DNA of 64,000 nt, from the NCBI GenBank assembly GCA_023079485.1, contig CM041102.1, forward strand, positions 753,269 to 817,268. The letters are read 5' to 3'. The notes below the pieces were generated by a model. It did no database searches, was not told the origin of the DNA, and was given only the letters and a program-made list of their open reading frames with translations. Each line of letters begins with the position of its first letter. Position 1 is the first letter of the stretch. Source of the stretch: Archilochus colubris. Lineage: Eukaryota > Chordata > Aves > Apodiformes > Trochilidae. Below are positions 35,201-47,200 of this stretch, in pieces. Both the position numbers and the translations under genes were made by a program.

Positions 35201-38200
35201 GATCTGCTCTGTTAGCATTGCTACTAGCAGGATTTTAAATAGTTTGCCCTGCTTTCACATCAGTCAACAGGATGTGCTAATGATCTGAGCAATGAGCATT
35301 CCAGAGCTTAAGATAATCAAGTAGAACATTATTCAGTAGAACAAAGAATCACAGAAGGGACCTCTGGAGGTCATGCTCTAGCAAAACAGACTGAGAGCCC
35401 AAAGTTCATAAATAATTCTGAAGTGCAGTTGTTGAGTTACACTTACACCCTGTGTGTGCATCTAGGCTCTTGATGTCTTGGCTGCAATGGCATGTGCTGA
35501 AGAGCTGGAGAATCAAGTGCAGACAGTTGATCCAGAAATATGGCTGCAGAAAGTCAAGAATCTTCGTATGCCCATTGAATTTCTTTGTAAAGAGAGGGAT
35601 GTGCAGAGGCATGGGTGTTGGTGCCATCAGCTACTAACAGAACTTGAGTAAGTACCACGGATCCACTCACAATCTTCATCCTTTGCCTTGCTGTTAATAA
35701 GACTCTTTGTACGGGCTGAAAGCTTCTCTGCTGCTTTTCTCAGGTGAACACTCTGAAAACCTTTCCAGGTTCCTACTAGGCTCAATTTTATACCAGACAT
35801 CAAGAGACAGATGGGGTCTCTTGCCTTATCTCATGTAGATTCTCCTTCTAAATCTGGTCGTATGCTCCTGTGCATCATTCCAGCTGGGTTCTGAGGGTAT
35901 TTAAAACTCTGCTTGGTTTCCTGTTAACCTGCAATGTCTCCTCACTTCATCCCATGTGCACAAAGGCTGAGAGATGGGGAAATCCACTGCATCTAAGATG
36001 GAGTCTTGTCTCTTGCAGGACAAGCCCAGAGCTATCCCAGTTTCTCGCAGACCTTGCTTAGTTTAACCAAACTGAGGAAAATGAAGTTAATTGTGAACAT
36101 TTATTTTTAAATTATTTCCTTGATACTGAATTTACAGGTGTGAGAATGTCTTTGCAGTGCTCTTAATTCTGCTTCAGTGCTGTCCACAGGGGAGGTTCTG
36201 TGCCATGAACTCATTGTGTTAGGTGCTGGTGCCTGTTTTGTCCTTGACAAAAAGCCAAAGGGCAAATCACAAAGGTGCATTAGAAGGACACAATTGCTGT
36301 AGTGGTGAGCATGAAAAGCAGTGAGCTCACGGGGCTGTGTTGATGCTGCACTGCCAGTCGTGCTCTCATCTCGCTGTTGCACTTTTTGAAATCACCTTTT
36401 CCTTCCCACAGAGTCTGCTGGAACAGGGTTTTCTCCATGTCTCTGTTTGTAGAACACGTGGTGCTTGGCATCAACACAGTTATGCCAGAATTTGAGGACT
36501 TAGTGAAAAAATATACTTTGCTTCTTGGCAGGGTAAGCAAAGATGTGATTTCACCTCTTTTTGCTTCTGCTGATCATATGAATTTGTGTCTCTGGTGTTA
36601 GAGCTGAGTCATTTAGCTTTGTCCTTTCCCTCTGCAGTGTTTTCAGCAAAGTTCAGACATGAAGACTCATCCAACTTTTGTTGCAGTGATGAAAGTACTG
36701 TGCCAATGTAAGGACGAAGTCAGCAAGAGGCTCTACAGGTAGTGACACTGAGACAAGCTGCAGGCTCTAGTGGGGATGTTGCTTATATTGCTAGGATATT
36801 TCTGGGCATTGGGCAGTGCTGCTCACAATGTAATGAAAGCCAAATGAAGAGCAGTGACTTCCATTTTATTCTGCACCCTGGAGCTAAGCAGTTAGCCAAC
36901 AGGTCTTGCATTGTCTCCTCTTGGTCTCGTTGCAGACTAATACCTTACTGAAGGCTTTTGGTAAGACAGCATTGAAGCAATTGTGTTTGTTGCTGTTCCT
37001 GAATTACAGATACAGCCTGGGGCCATGTGCAGTCTGCCTAGGAGAGCCAAAGGATCCCATCTGCCTGCCTTGCTGCCGCCACATCTTCTGTCAGAAGTGC
37101 ATCAGAAAGTGGCTCGTGCCAGCACAGATGCATTGTCCCTACTGCAGAACTGCCATAGAAGATGATGATTTAAGTGTCTCTGAGGAGCTCAGGTACTCCA
37201 GCCTGTCCAAGGTGGAAGTGTTGCAGTGGGGATGGTTCAATAAAGAAATTCTAGTGAAGTAACCATGAGCAGAATGGTTGGAGGGAGCATTGCTCTGCTC
37301 TTTCTGGAGCAAGAACAGCTCGTGTCTGTTTTCTCTTCATTGTTTCAAAAGGAGGGAGGAATTTTCCTTGGCCCTGTAAGAAAACTGTAGTTAAAAAACC
37401 CGGTCAAGCTAAAGCACTGTCAGTGGCTGAATAGGACAAAGGAACTGCTTGTCACCTTGAATTGTTTTGTGATAGCTTAGCAAAAAACTCTCAGTAAAGG
37501 TACCTGGCATCATGCTGCCTTTTGTGATCTTAGCTGTCAATGTGGTACAGCCTTTGCAGACAGTGCTACTGAAGTGTTGCACAAATGCAGCCCCCTGGAA
37601 ATCTGGAAAAGTTTCTCTTGCCAGTGTCCACTTTGCTTCATCCATTGCTGAAGTGGTTCAGTATTTGAACATTGTCCTCACACTTTTTACCCTTCCTCTA
37701 GAGAGGCCATAAGAAGAAATGCCCTGTTCCGGCAGAGATGCAATAATTTCTTCATAGATGTGGTCACTACCATGTGCTTCAAGGACAATGAACCCCCTGA
37801 AACAGAGGTGATCAAAGAGCTCCTCAACCTGCTGTTTGTTAACAGTATTGTCCTGAAGGGTTCAGGTGAGCTCCCTTCATCCTGACACAGCCTCGTGCAG
37901 CTGATCCTCTTGCTCTTTCTCTCACTTGCCAAGTTCATCTTTTTCTTTTCCCCACAGATCACTCTGCTATCTGCACAAAATATCTGTCCCCATTTAATGA
38001 TGAAGTGGATGAAACACCCATCATCCGCTCAGTAATGCTGAAGCTCCTCTTGAAGTACAGGTGAGCACACTCAGACAGATCATGGAGGTTACACTTGGCT
38101 CAGCTTCATTTTTCATCAGACCAGCCTGGTTGTTCTCCAGTTCTGTGCTACTCATTGAATTTGAATTATCACAGGTGAAATCTGTGCCTTTCTATTAGTT

Positions 38201-41200
38201 ACACAGCTTGATTGGCCTGTGTATAGCTTGAGTGAAGGATCAGTGCCAAGGTGTTCCCAGCTATAACCTGAACCTGTGCTGAACATGGGTGTCTTGGGTA
38301 ACCTGAAGACATCTGACTAATTAATGGGCTCTAGATGAGCAAAGTTGTACTCCTCACCCACAGACATCTAACAAAGGATGTGTTGTGTGCTTACCCAGCT
38401 CTCTCCATTCACATGAGCTCCTCCCTTTGCAGCCATCACACACAAAACCACTTCCCAAACCCGATCATCTCCTAAAGCAGATGCCTAAAATAGAAGAGTT
38501 ACACCCTAAGAATGCTAGTGGGACATTGTTGTTGGTTAAAAGCCTGGCTCAGAGTGTGAAGCTAGGTGGTATCTGACAACAGATGGCACAATTGCTTTTC
38601 CATCTTTCAAATGGATCCAGAGTGACCCCTGCATGTCAGGTGGACATAACTTGTAGTTCTGTCATGACTTAGGACACAAGTAGGAACTGTCAGTATTGCA
38701 GTTGTGGTAAGGGGGTGTTTCTCTCTCCTGTAGCTTCCATGAAGTGAAAAAGGATGTGCAACACTACCTGTCCTTGGTAGAACAGAGTGACATCCTAGAT
38801 AAAGATGATAAAAAAGAACTCTACTTGCTTTTTGTCAACTGCTTAGAGGTAAGAGTGCTGTGGAAATAAGAACTGGGTGTTAAAACTATTGTAGGAATAA
38901 AAAGAAAAAAGTCAAGAACAGGAATTTTAGGCAACATCACTGTGCAGCTCCCCAGAAAGGCCAAAAGGAAGATTAAATCAATGTGGTCAGAACCTGCTGT
39001 CAGGAAGTAGCCTTGCATTTTGAGGTAATTTTGTGTGAGTTTGTCTCACGAACAGGTTGCTAAGTGTTACATGAGGCCTGATAAGACTCCAACACAAATG
39101 TGTCAAGCAGGGGGTCTCTAGTTGCAATAGTCCACTACTGGACTGCTTTCTTCTTTTCACAAAGCCCTTGTTTGCAGAGCTTTAGATGGTTGTGCTGTTT
39201 GGGATATTCCCTTTCCTCCCCTTGGACAGCTTAATGCTTTGGATAACTTGACAGGAAATGAAACCTCTCTGTTGTTGAATTTGTCCAGGTCAATTAAAGT
39301 GGTGACTTTGTAGACAAGATCAGGATTTGTATTTTGCTGAGCACCTCAGCACATGTGGTCTGTGTTTCGGCACGTGTGGCCTGTCAGCATGCTCAGAACT
39401 CCCTTGCTCAGATACTTGCTTAGGAAATATTGGGGAGAGCTTGGAAATACAGCCCAAGAAGGTGTTTGGTGATGTGGCACAGCTTGAGGATAAGCACCAG
39501 AGAGATCACAGGGAGGAACTAATGGTGTTGGGGTGGAGGGTGCTGTGAGACACGGGAGTTTGATGTGCTCACTGCAGTGTGGATGCACTGGAGATACATA
39601 GACCTATGCACAGGACATCTGATGCGAGTGGTTTTGCCACTCATTAATTAGTCTGGCCCATCTTTAGGATTCGATGTATGAAAAGTCTGAGGGCAGCCTT
39701 GGATATGAGCACGTAAACAGAAGCTTTCCAGAGAACTATCTCTCAAGCAGCAAGGGAGAAACTCCAGAAGAAGCCTCTGTTGAGTACCTGCAGGCAGTAG
39801 CCAAGGTTCGCTTGTACCTGAGTAAGGCTGCAGAGCTGCTCCTTGAGGTCCATGGGTCCACAGGTAAGTGATTATTCTGCTATCACATGGAAATGGTGTA
39901 TGCAGAGCAAGGTCCCCACAGGAGGTGGGCTGGACACAGTGCACCTGTGCTGTGCTAGAACTTGTTTTGATGCACGGCCAAGAAGGAGGGCATCAGCTTC
40001 TTTCTTTTCCATTAGGAGTGTCAGTCATTATTTGTACATTAGAAGTGCTCTGTGTCAGGCTAGTGTAATGCATCCCAGCAGACTGTTCTTAGGGAGCACC
40101 ATCACCTTGGCAGCTGAGACAAGGGAAAGATATCCTTGAGCAAGATGGAAGAGCTCTGAGAACAAACTTCCAGTAAACAGGAAAATATGTCCTTGAGGAT
40201 GGAAATGGGAGTATGCCATCCTCTGCTGAAGAAATTAATCACTGTCTAGAATCTGACTGAGGAAACACTCTAGATAAGCATCTGAGGAAGAGAGGGCTCT
40301 CAAGTTCTTCTGTGTAGTTAGTACTAGGGAAAGGATCTTGGTGCAGAAACAGAAAAGTTTTACAAGGTAGGAAGTGGTTTTGCCTTCTTTTTTCCTTTTT
40401 ACCCTTCAGAGCAACACCAGGTAAAGGAGAAGCAAGATTACCTGAGGAACGTGCAGGTGTTCTGTACCCTTGCCAGGAATGACTGGCATTGTGTCTACCT
40501 GATCCGGAGAATTGCTGGTCAGCGTGGGATGGAATTTGCTCAGAAGCTTGTCACAGAGACACGGTTTAATTGGGTGTTCCCAGCAGAAATTCTGCAACAG
40601 GTAAAGAGGTGTCCCCTTGGAGGTGACTCTGGTCTCCTCTTAGTTTTCTGTTTGTGCTGCCTTTGGGGTGTTTTTGCTGTTGCAGGGAGGTGATGTATCC
40701 TCACTCTCTGTTGGATGGAGGGCAGTGGGGAGCTGGTTGGGTTGCCACACCTGCCTGCTGTCTCTTTACAAAGGCTGAAGTGCCACAGTTCTTGGGAGGC
40801 AGAGGAGATTCTGCCTTGACCAATGGCTGGTTCATGCCCACAGTGCTCACCATGGGCTTTTCCTCTGCAGGCACAGGAGAGCCAATCTCACCCCATCGAT
40901 CGTTACCTGGCATGTGGGCAGAGCTACAGAGCCCTGCGGGATGCTGTGGGCAAAGCCATGATTGAGTGCAAGGCTGAGGGGCTTCTGGAGGCAGAGAAGG
41001 TTGGGCACGTTCTCCTCACCATAATCCTCCTGTGGGTTCTGTATGGCCAGTGTTGAAGCTCGGTGTTCCTGTTGGTGATGTCCCTCCCAGTCAGATTGAG
41101 TGCTGACAGATTACTCATTTATTTACAGCTTCAACAGCCGTTCCTGCACCATCCCCCTTTCTTTGTGGGGAGAGCTTTACCACAGACCTGCTAAAAGTCT

Positions 41201-44200
41201 GTGGATCCAGTAACGAGCTGAAACCTTGTCAGACTTTAACTGTGACAACTATTAAGCCTTTTCTATGCCATATCATCAGTTTTTCTTCCCTAGGCATCCA
41301 GCAGCTCCCCAGCTGTACAATCTGTCCATCTGCTTCTGGCTATTTTCAGAGAGGTCACTGCCCTGTATGGATTTAGTGACTCAAACCTTCATCCCAAGCA
41401 GCAGGTAAGTTACTTGGCTTTGGAAGCTCATGACAAACATGCTTCATTGTTAAGGATGAAGATATGTAAATCATTGGTGGAAAAGCCTTTTGTTCTTCTG
41501 CCCCAAATATAGTCATGTCCTAATCAGATGGGACTGGAAATGTTTCCAAAGCAGAGGCACCACAGCTTGGGAAGCAGCTGATAGTCCTCATCAGTTTGGT
41601 GGGCAGTATCATGCTGGTTCTATTTCTTTTAAATATGTGCTTTCAGCAAACAGATGCTATGACTGAGTTCATCAAGAAGTCCCAGCTCCTGAATTCTCAA
41701 GACCTACAGCACTTTGCAGATTCTCTTGTGATGAATGCAGTGCCATCTCTGAGAGTGGAACCTGAAAGCTTCAGCCACAGTGGGGCAGTCATTGAGATGG
41801 CTGTTCACACTGCAGCTGTCCTGCTGTGTGGGCAGAACCCCCTCCTGCAGCCCCTCAGGAATCTGGCATTCCACCCCCACACCATGCAGGTAAAGAGATT
41901 TATCTCAGGTGGCAATTCAGCAGATGGTTACTTCCTTCACCTACTTGCTGGATCCTCTCTAAACCTTTGAAAGCACCACCTGGCTGTTTTAGCTATGTAA
42001 TTTCACTGATGTATGATCATTGTAGTGTTTTGGGATTCATTAACACAACAAACAGCTCTGGACTGGTACCTTTTCAAGGTACCTCTGCATCCTGGGCAGT
42101 ATCAGCCAAAGACTTTTGCTAATATTTGAGTGAGTGAGTCTGAAAGAGTTGCCAGGTTGTACCGGGGAGAATAATGACTTCTGGAGCCCTGGGCTGAGGG
42201 ATCTGCTGCTCTACTGACTATTCAAGACATGAGAAAATGTCTTGGTACACACCAGGGTGCATGGGGTCACCTCAAGTGGAACCCAGTTCAGGATGTCTGG
42301 AGAGCTCATGTGCAAGGCATAACAACATTGACAGGTGTGGAGAAGGGGTTTGAAAGGCAGAATTTGAAAATGTTCATGTACATCATCTTGTACATGTCTC
42401 TCATTCCCTGTCATGAACCACTCAGCAACTGCTACAGGAAAGAAATTATTTATATATTAATTTGTCACCTTTTTTCCATATTTCCTCCTCAGCATTCTTT
42501 TCTGCCCACAATGCCAGAAGACATAATGGCTCAAGCCAGGACCTGGAACGGAATGACTGGTCTGCACTGGTACAGTAAGTGCTCCTGACTGGCTGTGAAA
42601 TAAATTGAAGGATAATCCTTGGGGTTTTTTTTAATAAGACTGTTTCAAATGTGAATCTGTCAGGCTTCCATTCCTTGTTCCTCAAGGAGAGAAGCACTGA
42701 AATACCCCTTGGGTTCCTATGTGGGCTGATCATTCCCCTGGGCTTTGGTACTGCCAAAGCTTTTGATTAGATCTTGAAGCTTATCTCTTGCTCCAAGATG
42801 ATGGCTCCTTTAGAAGGAAATAACATGATGTTTATAAATGTCTGTCTTATAATAGTGTCCTGTTTGTTTCTTTTTTTTTTTTGGTAGTTTGTTCAAATGG
42901 CCACCCCTGCACTGTGGGAGAGGTAAGAATTTGAGACTGGTGGTGTTCCATCAGCTGGTGTTTTCCAAAATAAACTTTTATTTAATCTACTGATCTTTAT
43001 GTTCTGTTGCACAGCAGTTAATTTTCTAAATCCTCTATATTACTAATCTCCTTGCCATTGTAAAGTAGAATTTAGAATAGCTCTAACACAGTTTATGCCA
43101 GAAATCTGGGAAAGAAGAGAGGCAGGAGTCCTTTGCACAGAATGTGGCAGTTTTTGACTGAACCAGTTAGAGCTGGGATTTTTGTTTCATTCTCTTTCAC
43201 TGCTGGAGAGGCTCTTACTCTGGAGTCCAGTGTTCTCCTTTTGCTTTTTGGCAGTGTGGCCGCCCCAAGGAAATTGGGCACTGCCCGGACTGTGGTGTGG
43301 CAGTGGGAGGGAAGGATTATCGCCCCGTGGCTGGCTTCCAGGCATCCAGGTATGCTTTGATTCCTCACCCTCTGCAGCTGTCTGATTGAAGAACTTCTCC
43401 TAGAGCTCTGGTACCCATAACTCGTGCACCCTCCTCCTCAGCTCTCTGGATTAGCACTTGGCCCTTGTCTAAGAGTGCTGAAGTTGCTAATTCTAACAAG
43501 AGTGGCTCTATCCAGCACAGAGTTTGCTCATCTTGCCCTACAGGGCTGATGAGCCTCTTTTACAGAAAGTGCATTAGGAAGAGATGTTCAAGGAAGAGTA
43601 ATCAGCCAGCAGAACCAAATTGGCTTGTGTACAAATCTTACTGCAAGTCCTCATTCCCCTGTAGCACTTCTAATTGGCAGCTTTTATGGCATTCAAAGAA
43701 CTTACGGGTCAAAAAGGCATGACTGGGTATCAAAGATCTCTTGTGTGGTTTTTGTTCAGGCAAAACAATATTATATATACACTTTCTAGCAGGATCATTG
43801 AAGACAGAACTCAGACTGGCCACATACTTGGAGATGTCCAACACAGAAGAACAACAAGAGGTTCTGAACGGGCCATGTCCCTGGCTGTCTTTATCCTGAT
43901 GCGTTTGCTCACACATTTGGCAATGCTGCTGGGAGCCACAAAGAGTCCTCAGGTATCTTCCAATGATGGTTCCAAGCAGCCACATGAAATGTATTGAAAT
44001 TCAGTATGATGCTTGTCCTTTCCATCATGTTGCCAAGTAACTAGGGCAGTCTTTCAAGATGCAAGACCCAAATTAATTTCCCTGCTTGCCAAGGGGGTGT
44101 TTTGGTTTCTTTGTGCACTTACCTGCACACAAAGACACACATTCCTGCTTTTATTGTTCAAGTGGCAGGAATCCTGTGGGATGGAGCTGAGACTTCTGGT

Positions 44201-47200
44201 GAGCCTGCAGCTCTGCATGCTTTTGCTTGAACTTGGATGGGTTTGGCTATGGTTATTCTTCCCTTTTTTTTCTCTTCAGGCACTGAAAAAGATTATTAAG
44301 CCACCGGTGAACAACTTGAAGAGTTTCCTGCAGCAGCATATTCAGGAGGACTTTGAACAGCTGAAAAAAACTTTGGGGAAGAGTGTGGATGAGACTATCA
44401 GCATTCTTCATCTTGTGCTCAGCAGGTTTCTGAAGGACCAAGGCCTGTGTAAGGAAACTGCTTTCCATATCCCACCTGCAGGCTGCAGCAGCAGCTCAAG
44501 GGCCAAGGCTATTGAGCTGCTTTGCTAACAAGCCATTTCCAACAGGCAGCAGCTGAGCTGATGAGGAAGATCTAGAAATTTGAGACTTGTTTCTTGCTGT
44601 AGGGAGTGAAGATTTTTTTTGCTGTTTGCCCCTCCTTCCACTGAGGACTTCTGTAGTCACTCTTGACTCATCACACTAACTTGCAAAGATGTCACATCTA
44701 GAAGCTTAGAGAATCTGTGCATGCTTTTAACTGAAATATTGCAGATGTAAGAGACTAACTATTGCTGTTGCAGGGCCAGTGCAGTTTGATGTACTCTCCA
44801 CCAAGGAGAAGAGAAACAAATGGGAAAAAATTGTTGCAGACACAGTTATTACTCCTGAACTGGAGGTGAGAAATTTGCTGTATAAATTTTAAACAGTTGA
44901 GAAAAAAAAACCAAAAACCAACAACTTCTGCAGTTCAAAATTCACTTCCTTGGAAATCTGACCTAGTGTATTATCTGTGCTACTCTTTTCACCCAGCTAT
45001 TCCTAAAGCCAAGCCACCTATGGCACAAATGCAATTTAGCTTTAATTTGTTTTAGCCAACTTTATTCTACCTGTGGGAATCAGTACCTGAGACTAGAGAT
45101 GTGCTTTGATTTTTATATAGCTGGACAACCAGAAATGTCATGGCTTAGCTGGAAAAAAAGTGAGTGTAGGGTTCTCCAGTGAATCCTGTCTGCCCCTTTT
45201 TACCCCATATACATCATCTCAAAAGGGAAAGACCTGTGAGTTTGAGCTGGAGAACCAAGTATAAATATATGGTATAAACAGCTTTATTGCAGAATGGGCT
45301 TTACATGCCTTCCTCAGGAGTTGATCTTCTGCTTTGACATATTTCTGTGTCAACTGGTGATCAAGCTGCCAGGGGAGGATACTCTAGTAGAAGCTGAGCA
45401 TGTCAGGATGCTGCCAAGTCTGATATAATTTCTTATAATTTTTTTTTTTCAATGCAGGAGCTGGATAAAAAACTTCTGAAGTTAAATGGACAAATAGAAG
45501 AGGATGAGAGAATTTCTTCTAATGCAATAGTTAAAATAGTGTATGGTGACCCAGGCACTTTGCTGTCCCAGCTGCCAAAGAACAGTCACATACATCACTC
45601 CAAGATGTGGAGCTGCCGACAGAGGGTTTCAGTGGAGAACTTGGGCCATGTGGTCCAGCAAAAGAATGCCAAGGACACTGTTCCCCTCCTTTGGAAGTTT
45701 CTGCAGAAGGTGGGTGTGACACAGTGCTCAGAGAATGCCATGTTCAGAGATGAGCTCACAGAATCACTGATGGCTGAGGCTGGAAGGGAACCCTGGAGGT
45801 CACCTGCTCCAATCCCATGCTCAGGCAGGGTCACCTAGAGCCATTTGCCCAGGAGCAAACCACTGCTCATTATACATTGTCTTTATTCTCCTAATTTTCT
45901 GCAGTCTTGAGAACTGCACTTCCAAAATGTTTTTTTTTCTTTAAAACATTAACAAAGCAGTTCCACAGAAGTATTCAAAACTACTTTGTCCAAAGCAACC
46001 CTACTCATGGACCTCCTTTCCTCTTCCAGGAAAAAGAACTGAGGCTGGTTAAATTTTTACCAGAGATTCTGGCTCTGCAGAGAGACTTGGTGAGGAGATT
46101 TCAGAACACTTCTGATGTCAAGCACTGTTCCATCAGAGACTTTCTCAACGAACCCTTCTCAGGTGAGAAGCCTCTGCCAAAACTAATAATGAAGCAAAAA
46201 GCACAGGCTAGTCCACTTGAAAACGAAGGTGAAAACTTCTCTTGAGCTTGCAATCTTTGCTGCTATTTTCCTGTTAACTTCCATCCAAATGAACTGGAGA
46301 CCTTAACCCTGGAGTGATGGTTGGAAAAATACATTAGATGGCTTTAAAGATGTTTAATGTCTGCTTTGTCTCTTGGTCTGTGTGAGCAGTTGCCAAGAGT
46401 GATGTACTTTGAAAGTTGGTGTACAACTGGGTTGCATGGTGGTGTCAGTAAAGGTGCCTCTCATGGGTTTGTCTTTGTTATTCCTCAGATGTGATGAGGG
46501 ACCTGTTACAGAGGAGAGTGAATGTGTTTCTGTCTGTTTGGAACAAGCTGAGAAGCTCACTGGACACCAATGGTAAGTGCTCTCCTTCCTCAGCATTGCT
46601 CTGAGGGTGACAGAAGCAAGAGCTTCCCAGCTGTGTGCAAGGCTCCTGTGCTGCCCTTTGACAATTCAGGTTCCTCCCACCAGTGGTGCTGAGACATATC
46701 TGCCAAACTGACCTTGGACATTGGAGGTTCAAGATTTAGGAAAAGACCATTTCCCTCTTGTAGTACTCTCACCTTGCTCCCTTCACTGCTTGCAAGCAGT
46801 GGAAGGTGCTCTGCTTTTTTCAGGCTGTGTATTTCTCTTGACCTGGGTCAGCTCAGGAGAGGCTTGTTCACTGTGGGATGGCTCTGGGCCACCTCACAGC
46901 TCTTCTTCTCTGCCTTTTATTTCAGGGGAAATTAAACTTCCTAAAGGGTACTGTGAATCTGACCTGACCCTGGACAGCAACCTTGAGGTCCTTCTGCCAC
47001 GTCGCCACGGGCAGGGCCTCTGCTCCACAGCCTTAGCCAGTTACCTCATCAGTCTGCACAATGACTTTATCCACTCTGTGAATAGAGACACTAAGGAAAA
47101 TGATAGGTATGTTGCTATGCCAGCTGGGGTTTGGGTTTTTTTGTTTTGGTCTTTTGGTTTGTTTTTTTTCACTCTGTTCTACTGTTTGCTACCACACAAG

